Assembly (NCBI GenBank): GCA_903875445.1
Contig: CAIQWD010000101.1
Span: 1 to 64,000, forward strand
Source: an uncultured delta proteobacterium
GTDB taxonomy: Bacteria; Desulfobacterota; Desulfobulbia; Desulfobulbales; Desulfocapsaceae
Direction: 5' to 3'
DNA: 64,000 bases
The notes beneath the pieces are model-generated. The model saw nothing but the letters and a program-made list of their open reading frames with translations. It did not search any database and had not been told where the DNA came from. Both the position numbers and the translations under genes were made by a program. Below, piece after piece: positions 26,897 to 36,088 of this stretch. The number at the start of each line of letters is the position of its first letter. Position 1 is the first letter of the stretch.

Positions 26897-27261
26897 TCTC
26901 GCAGCCCTTTTATCTTCGTGATGTTATGTTCTGTAAAATCTTTGGTACACTTCTTGTGGAATTCTCGCTTATATTCTTCGTATCGCGCTTCGATGTTAAA
27001 CAAGGTAACATACTGCAGAGCATCCATCTGATCCTCAGACATTTCAAGGTTGCACCTCATAGCGAGTTTATAAAGATCGTGGACCCTTGGAGCTACGGAA
27101 TCAATCTCTTTAACATAACAGGCTTTCAGTAGTTTCTCTATACAGAGATGTCCTACAAACAATGCCCACACATATTCCTTGTTGGCGTACATATTTTGCA
27201 TGGATTCGTGGTTCAATTCCGATGATTCCACCCAGTATGCAATAAGGTCATCTTTTGTCAT
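26869..27261 (-). CDS. HEPN-domain protein (partner of MNT)
   Basis: 130 residues, all helical by composition. YVWALFVGHLCIEKLLKACY is the typical second HEPN helix, with AMRCNLEMSEDQMDALQY and NIEARYEEYKREF following. HEPN proteins paired with MNT domains act as RNase toxins or as substrate-binding subunits. It starts 11 bases after glmM's coding end on the same strand, so it may be transcribed with glmM read-through. Confidence 0.83.
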   Translation of the reverse strand: MTKDDLIAYWVESSELNHESMQNMYANKEYVWALFVGHLCIEKLLKACYVKEIDSVAPRVHDLYKLAMRCNLEMSEDQMDALQYVTLFNIEARYEEYKREFHKKCTKDFTEHNITKIKGLREWLLEKIKN

Positions 27262-27271
27262 AGGAACATCT

Positions 27272-28624
27272 CTATCCCCGATCCCCCTTGCGGATCACCT
27301 CGCAGAGTTCATCGGCCATGGCGGTTATCTCACCCTGGTCCTGTCCCTCGACCATCACCCGGATAACCGGTTCGGTGCCGGAGGCACGGACAAGTATACG
27401 ACCACCTTTGCCAAGTTTTTGCTCAAGTTTTTTCACCGTCTCGGGGAAATCGGCGATGGTTTCCACCGGTATTTTGCTGGACATCCGGACATTTTTCAGG
27501 ATCTGCGGAAAACTCTCCATCAAAGTGGCAAGTTCCGACAGGGGCTTTTTCCGCTTTTTCATGATCGCCAGCAGTTGCAGCGCGGCGAGTATCCCGTCAC
27601 CGGTGGTGATATGTTCGAGAAACACTAGATGTCCCGATTGTTCACCACCGAACGAATACCCCTTGCGCCGCATGCATTCGACCACATAGCGGTCGCCGAC
27701 ACCCGTACGGACCAGGGTCCCACCCATGCGTTCCATCGCTAGCTCCAGCCCAATATTGGACATGACCGTAGCGACCAGGGTCTTCTTTTTCAATCGCCTT
27801 TGATGCATCAGTTCTTCGGCGCAGATCGCCATGATATGGTCACCATCGACGATCTTGCCATGTTCGTCGCAGACAATCAGCCGGTCGCCGTCACCATCCA
27901 AGGCAAGACCGATGTTGGCCCCAACTTCCTTCACTTTTTTAGCCATGACCTCGGGGTGTAAAGCGCCGCAATCCTGGTTGATGTTTCTGCCGTCCGGTTC
28001 GATCCCCAGCTTGGTAACTTTGGCTCCCAGCTCTTGAAAAACATGGGGCGCCACCCCATAGGTTGCGCCATTGGCACAGTCGAGGACGATATGAAAACCA
28101 TCCAGGGTGTATTGTTTTGGGAAGGTGTTTTTTAAGAAAACAATATATCGCCCCTTGGCATCTTCGATCCGAGTGGCCTTGCCAACTTCTTCGGCGACCG
28201 GCCGGAGAGCCGCCATTTTCTGGGAAAATATCAGGTCTTCAATGTCCAGTTCCACCTCATCCGGCAGTTTAAAACCGTCGCTTGAAAAAATTTTGATGCC
28301 GTTATCCTGAAAGGGATTATGGGAGGCGGAAATTACCACGCCGGCATCGGCGCGCATCGAGGTGGTGATGAAGGCAATGCCGGGTGTCGGCAAGGGACCG
28401 ACCAGAAGAACGTCTACACCCATCGAGCAGATGCCGGCAGCAAGGGCGTTTTCGAGCATGTAGCAGGACTGTCGTGTGTCCTTGCCGATAACAATTCTGT
28501 GCCCTTTGACCTTATCTTTGACAATAAAGGCAATTGCCCGCCCCACCTGCATGGCGATTTCTATGGTCATTGGGTAGACATTGGCTACGCCACGTATTCC
28601 GTCGGTTCCGAAAAGTTTTCTCAT
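27272..28624 (-). CDS. glmM: Phosphoglucosamine mutase
   Basis: 450 residues, full family length. [11 protein letters not shown] opens the protein, the phosphoserine loop is [15 protein letters not shown], the metal loop is LDGDGDRL, and the C-terminal phosphate-binding loop [12 protein letters not shown] is intact. It converts glucosamine-6-phosphate to glucosamine-1-phosphate for peptidoglycan and LPS. It ends the cdaA-cdaR-glmM order found widely in bacteria, where c-di-AMP synthesis and cell-wall precursor supply are linked. Confidence 0.96.
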   Translation of the reverse strand: MRKLFGTDGIRGVANVYPMTIEIAMQVGRAIAFIVKDKVKGHRIVIGKDTRQSCYMLENALAAGICSMGVDVLLVGPLPTPGIAFITTSMRADAGVVISASHNPFQDNGIKIFSSDGFKLPDEVELDIEDLIFSQKMAALRPVAEEVGKATRIEDAKGRYIVFLKNTFPKQYTLDGFHIVLDCANGATYGVAPHVFQELGAKVTKLGIEPDGRNINQDCGALHPEVMAKKVKEVGANIGLALDGDGDRLIVCDEHGKIVDGDHIMAICAEELMHQRRLKKKTLVATVMSNIGLELAMERMGGTLVRTGVGDRYVVECMRRKGYSFGGEQSGHLVFLEHITTGDGILAALQLLAIMKKRKKPLSELATLMESFPQILKNVRMSSKIPVETIADFPETVKKLEQKLGKGGRILVRASGTEPVIRVMVEGQDQGEITAMADELCEVIRKGDRG

Positions 28625-28658
28625 TGATTTAGTGTGTTATCTTTGACAGTTTTTCTGA

Positions 28659-29801
28659 CTAATTGAGTTTGTAAACCTTCTCTTTATTTCTTTTAATACT
28701 TTTAACCGGTGTTATCCTGCCCACATCCACCTGTCTTGCACTCCTTTCCTCTGCCGTCTTCGGCGGTACGACAAGAGAATCGGAGGTAACTTGTGTGTCG
28801 TCAAGCTGCTCTGTTCCCGTCTCGCCAATGTTTTGCACGGTTGCGCCGCCATCCCCCACTACCCGCACCGTATCGGGTACCAAGGAAACAATCTCAATCG
28901 GCATATCAAGACCGGCATTTGGAACAATTTTTACTTTCAGATTGGCTTCACCTTCTTTTTTGATTGCCACTGCCGAGAGAAGGCCTTTAAGGTCGACTTT
29001 TTTATCAAGAAGCAGCTTAGGAACATTGGCAACGATCTTGACCTGATCAGGTTGAATTTCTCTTTTTGGCCCATCCCCTGCGGCATTCACCTTAAGCCCA
29101 TCAATATTTACGGCCACCGTCTCCAGGCCGATTGTAAGCTCTGCCGTTACCGAAGTTTCACCGATTAATTCGACTATCGCCGGCTCCAATTCCAGCGGCA
29201 CTTGCAACTGCATCGATTGTTTGACACCGTCCAGGTTGATCACTTTAGTGAAGAAATGATCGACCTGCGAAAGGGTGGTGTACGGTCCGGTGATGGTAAT
29301 GATCTCGGGATCGGTCTTCAGGCCCTTTACATAATAGCCATGGGTGACTCGACCAATGGTTCGCGCTTCGACCGGAAACTGTTTCTGAATGAGCTTGTCG
29401 AGCGAAAGAATTATCGAAGAAGGCTGCACCCGCTGAACGGTAATGCCGCGCAGAACCGGGATGTGCTTGTTATCGTTTTCAATAACCAGTGTTCCTGGAG
29501 ACGCGGTCGACAAATCGACCTGACGAGTCACTGCGCGATTGGCCATTTCGACGATCAACGACCGAGGGCCACTGACCGTTACCTCTATCTCCTTTTTAAA
29601 CTGATTGGAAATAACCAGATCGCGGGGAAGATTGATAATTTCAATCGGCACCATGACGTTTTTATCTATCCTGTCCTCGCCGCCGACAAAGTACCAGAGA
29701 ATAACCGCCAAGACCAGTGAGATAAACTTCAGGAGCCAGTCCTTCGACATAAGTCGGGTCAGTTTCTTCTTCTCGAAGAGTTTGGTAAAAATCTCTTTCA
29801 T
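28659..29801 (-). CDS. cdaR: YbbR/CdaR-domain regulator of diadenylate cyclase
   Basis: 380 residues. A single N-terminal membrane span (LLKFISLVLAVILWYFV, about 24-40) precedes several YbbR repeats with the recurring pattern of V-x-V-x-G-P (for example EVTVSGPRSLI, IITITGPYTTL). In Firmicutes CdaR binds and tunes CdaA at the membrane. ATG overlaps the cdaA stop as ATGA. The tail after residue 320 is polar and low complexity. Confidence 0.88.
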   Translation of the reverse strand: MKEIFTKLFEKKKLTRLMSKDWLLKFISLVLAVILWYFVGGEDRIDKNVMVPIEIINLPRDLVISNQFKKEIEVTVSGPRSLIVEMANRAVTRQVDLSTASPGTLVIENDNKHIPVLRGITVQRVQPSSIILSLDKLIQKQFPVEARTIGRVTHGYYVKGLKTDPEIITITGPYTTLSQVDHFFTKVINLDGVKQSMQLQVPLELEPAIVELIGETSVTAELTIGLETVAVNIDGLKVNAAGDGPKREIQPDQVKIVANVPKLLLDKKVDLKGLLSAVAIKKEGEANLKVKIVPNAGLDMPIEIVSLVPDTVRVVGDGGATVQNIGETGTEQLDDTQVTSDSLVVPPKTAEERSARQVDVGRITPVKSIKRNKEKVYKLN

Positions 29802-30589
29802 CGTCTACTCAGCAAATTTTTCCAGGAATGCGACAGCCCGTTATTAACTATAAATATTGCTCTCAGGCTGTTGGTTAAGCTGATTTCATCCTCTATTGTT
29901 GTCAATGCCCCATGCCGAACTATGGATATTTCCTGGGTCTCCTCCGAGACAACCATGACGACGGCATCGGTTTCTTCCGTCAAACCGATAGCGGCTCTGT
30001 GCCGTGTTCCATAACGTTTATTGATATAGGGGTTTTGGGTGAGGGGGAGAATACAACCGGCGTGCTGTATTCGACCTTTACTGACAATCACCGCCCCATC
30101 GTGGAGGGGGGAGACCGGCATAAAGATGGAAATAAGCAGTTCCTTTGAAAGACGAGCATCGAGTTTAAAGCCGGAGTCGATAAAATCTCCGAGATTTGTT
30201 TCCCGTTCAATGACTATAAGGGCACCGATACGCCTTTTGGCAAGATAAAACAGGGTGCGAATAATTTCTTCAAGATCCTTTTCGGCAACATCGGTATGTT
30301 TCAAAAAAGGGGATTTGCCCACCTGAGTGAGAGCCCTGCGGATATCATGCTGAAAAACGATGATGACAATCAACAGGATAGAACTGAGAAACGTCTGCAT
30401 GACCCACTTCAAGGCCGCCAGGTCGAGGGCACCGGCCAGGAAGTAGACAATGGTGAGAATCCCGAGACCCAGCACCATTTGCACAGAACGCGTACCCCTG
30501 ATAATGGAGATAAGCTGGTGGATGACAAAAGCCACCACCAGAATATCGACAAAATCCTGCCAGCGCAGATAGCTGAGAAAATCGAGCAT
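29798..30589 (-). CDS. cdaA: Diadenylate cyclase CdaA
   Basis: 263 residues. Three hydrophobic N-terminal segments (about 10-80) are followed by the DAC domain with both catalytic signatures, HDGAVIVSKGRIQHAG and RHRAAIGLTEETDAVV. It makes c-di-AMP from two ATP at the inner membrane. First gene of the minus-strand operon with cdaR and glmM. Confidence 0.93.
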   Translation of the reverse strand: MLDFLSYLRWQDFVDILVVAFVIHQLISIIRGTRSVQMVLGLGILTIVYFLAGALDLAALKWVMQTFLSSILLIVIIVFQHDIRRALTQVGKSPFLKHTDVAEKDLEEIIRTLFYLAKRRIGALIVIERETNLGDFIDSGFKLDARLSKELLISIFMPVSPLHDGAVIVSKGRIQHAGCILPLTQNPYINKRYGTRHRAAIGLTEETDAVVMVVSEETQEISIVRHGALTTIEDEISLTNSLRAIFIVNNGLSHSWKNLLSRR

Positions 30590-31125
30590 GGGGTTTCAGT
30601 TATTTCTTATAGTTTGTGTCTCGTCTTGCACCCATGAAATCCGGGCGCTGTGACTTCGCATCCGGCAGACATTGTTCCTACACTTTATATGTACGAATAA
30701 TGACAAGATATTTAAAGATATTTTTTTAGAAAAACGCTATTGCAAGCCACACAATTGCATAATTTTGCCGCATACAGGTGCGACAGCGGCTGATCTAGAG
30801 GCAGGACGGAAAAAAAATAGCACAGCTGTTTTCATTATGAAGAGTGTTTTCCGGTCTGCTTTGATAGATATTTTTTATGTTTTAAAGCTTTTGACTCTTG
30901 AAAAATATGAGCAGTCAGTGCATATCTTCAATTTACAGATTCGTACCAATGCGATAAATATGCTAGCCCAAATTTTCCTGAGGTCCATACCAGGATTGCC
31001 TTGCTCCTCTGTAAATAACCCCGATAAACGGGATAAGTCCCCACACGTATTTTTTTTATTATTGCCGTGTGAATATTTTTTCTCAGGGACTAAAGAACAT
31101 CTTCCGCTATTTGGTTTCAACTGAT
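30590..31125. other. Intergenic region between divergent cdaA and DUF748 gene
   Basis: About 535 bases upstream of two divergent genes. It is AT-rich with several T and A runs, consistent with promoters. An open stretch of about 150 codons on the plus strand (30672-31124) has no motif, so I do not call it a gene. I see no RNA gene, repeat or clear promoter hexamer pair. Confidence 0.5.
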
Positions 31126-34100
31126 ATGCCTGATCGTTTCGGAAAAATATCCATCCCACACGTCGTTCCCGGCACCCCTGTCGTTGAAGAAGTGAAAAAG
31201 CCTCTCCCGCCACCACCTCCGAAAGCGCCAAAGATAAAAAAACGATCTTCTTCTCGGAAAAAAAACGTCGCCTTCATCTGGCTGGGCGCTATTGCAGCGA
31301 TCTTTGGATTGTACAATGCCCTCGGGTTCCTCGGTATCCCCTACTATTTGACCAGTGCCTTGCCTGCTAATTTCAACAAAAAGACCGGAATGGTCTTTGA
31401 TCCAGGGCACATTTCCTTCAATCCCTTTACCTTTCATTTTGCCACCGACAATGCAAAGATATTATCAGAAAGCGGAACATCTCTGGCGACCCTCCGATCC
31501 CTATCCGCCGATCTTGCCCCATTTTCTCTCTTGCGCCTGGATCTGGTGTGCAACACGGTAACTCTCTCCGAGCTTACTCTTAATATTACCAGGGAAAAGG
31601 ACGGGACCTATAATTTTGCTAAACTGCTTCGCCAAAAACAAGACGGTAAGCCCTCGGAAATCTTGAATTTCAGCGACCTCCCCTTCTTGTTCTCCCTCAA
31701 CAATATTGCCATAAAGGACGGTAAGATACTTTTCCTCGACGCGCCCACCGGCAAAACTCATACCATGGAGAAAATTCATCTGGAGTTGCCGACCTTTTCC
31801 AACATTCCCTTCCAAACCAATCAGTATCTGCACCCGAGCTTTTCGGCGGTGATCAACGGCAGTCCTGTTGAACTTACCGGGCAAGCGCAGATGGGTGACT
31901 CTGCTTCCGAAGCCACCACTCTCACCTGTAATCTCCACGCCCTCGATCTTCCGATCTATGCCGAGTATCTCCCCTTAAACCTTCCGCTCCTCTTGACCGG
32001 CGGCAAAGCGGATGGAAAAATAAACCTGCTCTTCGATCCCGCATCCCTGCAAGAGGACAAGCTCTCTATTGATTTTGAACTGCAGCTTACCGATACCGAG
32101 CTGCAAACCGCCGACGAAACGGTTTTTATCACCGCACCGGCGACAGAGGTTAAAGGAAAATTGAAACCGGTTGCCAAAACCATTGTTTTTTCTACAATTT
32201 CAACCAAAGAGCCGGTCTTGCAATCGGTTGGCAGCTCTCTTCTTGCAAGTCTTGAAACCCTGTTCAAAAAAGAAAAAAAGGCTCCCCCAATCGGTACGAT
32301 TCCAGGACCAGCGACGGCTTCAGGTACTCCTTTTTCACTCACCATTGACGATCTGCTCATTAAAGACGGTGCCTTCCATCTCTGGAAAGAGAAAGGGGCA
32401 AAACAGCCGGAAGCCTCTTGGAAAGCGTTGCAATTGAACGTTAATAACTATTCTTCAACCGAGCCTGCGGAGAGTAAAAAAGATCCCGGAACGTTTCTTC
32501 TAAGCGGTGAAAAAGTTGGAACCGCCTCTCCATTTTCCTGGCAGGGGGACATGACTTCGGTCGAAAATCCCAGTGGCACATTAACCATTAGCAATATGGA
32601 TTTTAAGGAACTCTTGCTTTCTCTCGGTGCCGATCAGAGCCTTGGAGTCAAAGGACTTGCCGGCCTTAAAGGGCAGCTTACCCTCTCCCTGCCGCAAGAT
32701 TCCGCTTCAACCATTGCCTACAAGCTTGCCGATGCCGAACTCATGGTACAGAACTTCCAGCTCATAGATGACAAATTGACCGTTCTCTCCGCCCCCTCCT
32801 TAAAAATTACTTCTCTCGGTACGGCCTATAAAACTATCAATTTTGGCAATGTAACCCTGGAAAACGGATCTGTGCTTCTGACTGCCAGTCATATACCTGA
32901 TATTTTCAAACAATTTACCGCCGCCAAATATCTCATCCAAGATATCGATTTTACGGGTCAAATAACTTTGATTTCCGACGAAAAAGGCAAACATAAGACC
33001 ACCTATTCCGATATTTCTTTGAAAGCCAAAGATCTTACATCCCCGGAAAAGGCCAAAGACAATTTTTCTCTTTCGGCGAAAACTGCAAGCGGAGGAGTCA
33101 TTGAAGGTAACGGCGATGTACGGATTTCACCCTTCTCCCTCACCTTCAACACCGAATTCAAAGGCCTGGTCGCCACAGAGGTCTTTCCGATCATAACCCA
33201 TTCTTCACTGCTGAACAGCCTTACCGGGATCGTTGCCGGAAAAGGCTCCCTCAGTTTACCGAAGACGAGTTTTGCCGGAGACCTGCAACTCACCAAGGCC
33301 AACGTCCGTAGAGCACCGGACTCAATTATTTCATGGAATGACATGCTGTTGCAGGGAGTAAACTACACCTCCGAACCGTTTCATATGGGAATCGCCGCAA
33401 CAATCATTAAGCAACCGCAGTTTTCCTGGCAGATAAAAGAAAATGATCCTGGTCCGATGCAGCAGCTGGCTTCTTTTTTCCAGCAGCATTTTCCAACAGT
33501 TGAATATGAAAAACCGACAGGAGAGAAAACGAAAATCGCTCTTTCTCCGGTTGATATAGAAGAAATTCAAATACAGCAGGGTAACATCCTCATTCAGGAC
33601 AATCGATTGAAACCAAAATGGAAGGGTGATGTCACGGAATTTGCCGGAAATATGAAAGATATTCATTGTGCAGCTTCAGCCGGCAACAGTGAATTCTCTT
33701 TTAGCGGCAAGCTTCAAGATGTCCCGTTCACCCTTACCGGTGCGCTGGATGTCTTCGCCAAGGAAGCGAATGGCCTATTCCACTTAACCCTTGATGGCTA
33801 CCCCCTGGTATCTTTTCACCAACAACTGGCCCCCTTGACCGATGTCGACAGCAACAGTGGCTTTTTCGACCTGCGGCTCGACTCTTCGGTAAAAGACGGC
33901 CAATTCCTCAACACTGGCTCCCTCTTGTTCTCCAAGATAAAACCGATTTCCGAAAAATCCGATTCAGCACTTACTCTGGCACTCCTCACCGATCCGGATA
34001 ATAAGTTCCGACTCGATTTTGATTTTGCCCGAACAGCCCCTCTCGGCAAAACGATTTTTCTCGAAGAGATTCTCAGTTTTTTCCAAACTAAAGTGGTTAA

Positions 34101-34698
34101 AGCCGCCGTATCTCCCCTGCTTCTCGCATCCGGGGATTTTACCGATCTCATCGGCAATGAATTTGCCGAATTCGAACCGGGACAATCGACTCTTACGGAA
34201 AAAGGCACAGAGGTTCTTTCCCGCTATGCCTCATTGCTCACCACCCATCCCCAGCTCGGTTTGGAACTCTCCGGCGATATCGACAGGGATGTCGATGCTC
34301 CCGCCATGAAAGAACAACTTGAGGCGCTGGAACAGAAACGGGTTGAGGCGGAGAACCAAAAACGCCTGGCAGCCTGGCAACAGGAAAAGGCAATATTTGA
34401 CGAAAAGGTGGCAGAGCAACAGAAGAAACAAGCCGTAAAAGGAAAAATAATTGAAAACAACATCCCACTCGCTGTGTTGAAGGATTACATCCCGGTGCAA
34501 CCGAAACAGGTCGTCATCAACGACGGCATGCTTCTCGAACTGGCTAAAAAGCGTAGCCAATGGCTCTCTCAGTATCTGACCGAACAACTGGCAGTCGAAA
34601 CCGGACGCCTCACCATTTCTCCATTAAAACGACTTTCCAATACTCAACCGGGTCAGGCAGTAAGAGGAGTGAAGATAACGCTTACAGCGATCAAATGA
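31126..34698 (+). CDS. DUF748/AsmA-like envelope protein
   Basis: About 1190 residues. A proline-rich basic N-terminus (KKPLPPPPPKAPKIKKR) precedes one membrane span (AFIWLGAIAAIFGLYNALGFL), then a very long beta-rich region with AsmA/DUF748-type repeats, likely in the periplasm. Near the end FEPGQSTLTEKGTEVLSRY resembles an OmpA-like start, and a charged coiled coil with many Glu, Gln and Lys follows (about 1065-1130). AsmA-like proteins bridge the envelope and help lipid or protein traffic. The start is unsure: GTG at 31069 would add 19 residues; neither has a strong ribosome site. Confidence 0.75.
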   Translation: MPDRFGKISIPHVVPGTPVVEEVKKPLPPPPPKAPKIKKRSSSRKKNVAFIWLGAIAAIFGLYNALGFLGIPYYLTSALPANFNKKTGMVFDPGHISFNPFTFHFATDNAKILSESGTSLATLRSLSADLAPFSLLRLDLVCNTVTLSELTLNITREKDGTYNFAKLLRQKQDGKPSEILNFSDLPFLFSLNNIAIKDGKILFLDAPTGKTHTMEKIHLELPTFSNIPFQTNQYLHPSFSAVINGSPVELTGQAQMGDSASEATTLTCNLHALDLPIYAEYLPLNLPLLLTGGKADGKINLLFDPASLQEDKLSIDFELQLTDTELQTADETVFITAPATEVKGKLKPVAKTIVFSTISTKEPVLQSVGSSLLASLETLFKKEKKAPPIGTIPGPATASGTPFSLTIDDLLIKDGAFHLWKEKGAKQPEASWKALQLNVNNYSSTEPAESKKDPGTFLLSGEKVGTASPFSWQGDMTSVENPSGTLTISNMDFKELLLSLGADQSLGVKGLAGLKGQLTLSLPQDSASTIAYKLADAELMVQNFQLIDDKLTVLSAPSLKITSLGTAYKTINFGNVTLENGSVLLTASHIPDIFKQFTAAKYLIQDIDFTGQITLISDEKGKHKTTYSDISLKAKDLTSPEKAKDNFSLSAKTASGGVIEGNGDVRISPFSLTFNTEFKGLVATEVFPIITHSSLLNSLTGIVAGKGSLSLPKTSFAGDLQLTKANVRRAPDSIISWNDMLLQGVNYTSEPFHMGIAATIIKQPQFSWQIKENDPGPMQQLASFFQQHFPTVEYEKPTGEKTKIALSPVDIEEIQIQQGNILIQDNRLKPKWKGDVTEFAGNMKDIHCAASAGNSEFSFSGKLQDVPFTLTGALDVFAKEANGLFHLTLDGYPLVSFHQQLAPLTDVDSNSGFFDLRLDSSVKDGQFLNTGSLLFSKIKPISEKSDSALTLALLTDPDNKFRLDFDFARTAPLGKTIFLEEILSFFQTKVVKAAVSPLLLASGDFTDLIGNEFAEFEPGQSTLTEKGTEVLSRYASLLTTHPQLGLELSGDIDRDVDAPAMKEQLEALEQKRVEAENQKRLAAWQQEKAIFDEKVAEQQKKQAVKGKIIENNIPLAVLKDYIPVQPKQVVINDGMLLELAKKRSQWLSQYLTEQLAVETGRLTISPLKRLSNTQPGQAVRGVKITLTAIK

Positions 34699-34732
34699 TG
34701 GACTTCTCTTGCCTTCCCCTATCCGGCTCTCG

Positions 34733-35974
34733 TCAGGGCTTCTCTTGTGCCGGCTTAAAGGGTTGATACATGGGGTCTCCGACCAAAACCATCTGCCAGG
34801 ACAAATATGGCAAAGAAGTAAGATATGCCTCGCCAAGACTCATATTTCCTTCAATCAATTGAGAAAAAAACAACTCGGGTAGAGGGAAACCCTGGATATA
34901 CGGTTCATATACCGGCCCAATGGTGGCAGCAACACCTTTTTCGAGCATCTTCAAACACCAGACAGAACTGTTCTTGTCCCTGAGAGTCGTACATTCGGCA
35001 CTGGCAAGGTGATAGCCAATGGAACCTCTCTGCCAAACAAAACTGTCAATATATTTCCCCAGAGAATACCAGCCGCAGTACAGGGCCGCTTCGGAACAGC
35101 ACTTCTCGGCAAAGAGTTCTTCCCTCTGGTCGACAACAGTTTCCATCCGCGTTGCTACAGCATCGGCCGCCAAGTGCAATGAAAGATCATATCGCTGGTA
35201 ACCTCCTAAGACCCCAACCCCCTCGGGACGCGGCCAGCGAGCATCGAAATATGCCTTGCCTTGCAGCCCTTCTTTTTCGACCTGCAGGGTATCGTTGATA
35301 ATTCTGTATACCGTCGCGGCATCGGGGCCATCCAGACGACTGACCAAGAGTACCTGATCTTTACTTATTTCCGATGGCATCCCCTGAAAACCAAGAAAAT
35401 AGGGGTTCTTAATCCATCCCTGCAAGTTATACTGCCCCTTCTTAACAAGGGTGAGTTCGGAATCCACAGCAGCCCTTTGGTCAGTTTTCAGCAATTTGTC
35501 AATGTTCTGAAGCAATTCATTTTTTTTCCTTTCGATCTCCTCATTCTTTCCCAGCGAATCGGCAGCCATGCTGTCGAGCCGACTCTTATCTTGCCGAAGC
35601 AGTTCGCTTTCCTCCCAAGACAACTCCGGAGGATCAACCTTCAGAGGAATTCCATAGATGAGAACTATCGCGGCGATACGCTGGGAAGATAGTCTGTCGA
35701 GGGCATGAAGAATTGCGACTTTCAATACATTGTCATATTCATCCCGAGACATGGTCTCATTCAAAGTGAGAGCAACCGAGACCAGATGGGTTGCGGGAAT
35801 TTCTCTTTTATCCATATAGTAACGGGCTATTGCAACACTTTCCGCCATTCTTGTGTTTGCCACTACAAGAATTTCCTCTTTTGTCAGACCGTAGACTGCC
35901 TTTGAGTCCCCTATTACGGAAAGCAAAATGGCAAATATAACTAACTGAATATAATTGTATTTAATAATTTTCAA
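34733..35974 (-). CDS. TIGR03790-family exported protein
   Basis: 413 residues with a signal peptide (IQLVIFAILLSVIGDSKAVYG). VVANTRMAESVAIARYYMDK and IVLIYGIPLKV match the family found in many sulfate and metal reducers, and MLEKGVAATIGPVYEPYIQGFP with MVLVGDPMYQPF closes it. Function unknown. Four Cys occur in CCSEAALYCGW, suggesting disulfides or metal. It converges on the DUF748 gene with 34 bases between stops. Confidence 0.8.
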   Translation of the reverse strand: MKIIKYNYIQLVIFAILLSVIGDSKAVYGLTKEEILVVANTRMAESVAIARYYMDKREIPATHLVSVALTLNETMSRDEYDNVLKVAILHALDRLSSQRIAAIVLIYGIPLKVDPPELSWEESELLRQDKSRLDSMAADSLGKNEEIERKKNELLQNIDKLLKTDQRAAVDSELTLVKKGQYNLQGWIKNPYFLGFQGMPSEISKDQVLLVSRLDGPDAATVYRIINDTLQVEKEGLQGKAYFDARWPRPEGVGVLGGYQRYDLSLHLAADAVATRMETVVDQREELFAEKCCSEAALYCGWYSLGKYIDSFVWQRGSIGYHLASAECTTLRDKNSSVWCLKMLEKGVAATIGPVYEPYIQGFPLPELFFSQLIEGNMSLGEAYLTSLPYLSWQMVLVGDPMYQPFKPAQEKP

Positions 35975-36088
35975 AGAGACCTCACCCGGAAAAAGTTCAG
36001 AAAAGAGAATTTTTTCGTATTTCAGGAAAAAACTATCCTTTTCTTTTCACACATTATATAATACCACGAAATTAGCTCCATCAACGGG

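Noticed and set aside
30672-31124. 150-codon plus-strand open frame upstream of DUF748 gene
   Set aside because: Odd composition, no motif, overlaps the start of the real gene in another frame.
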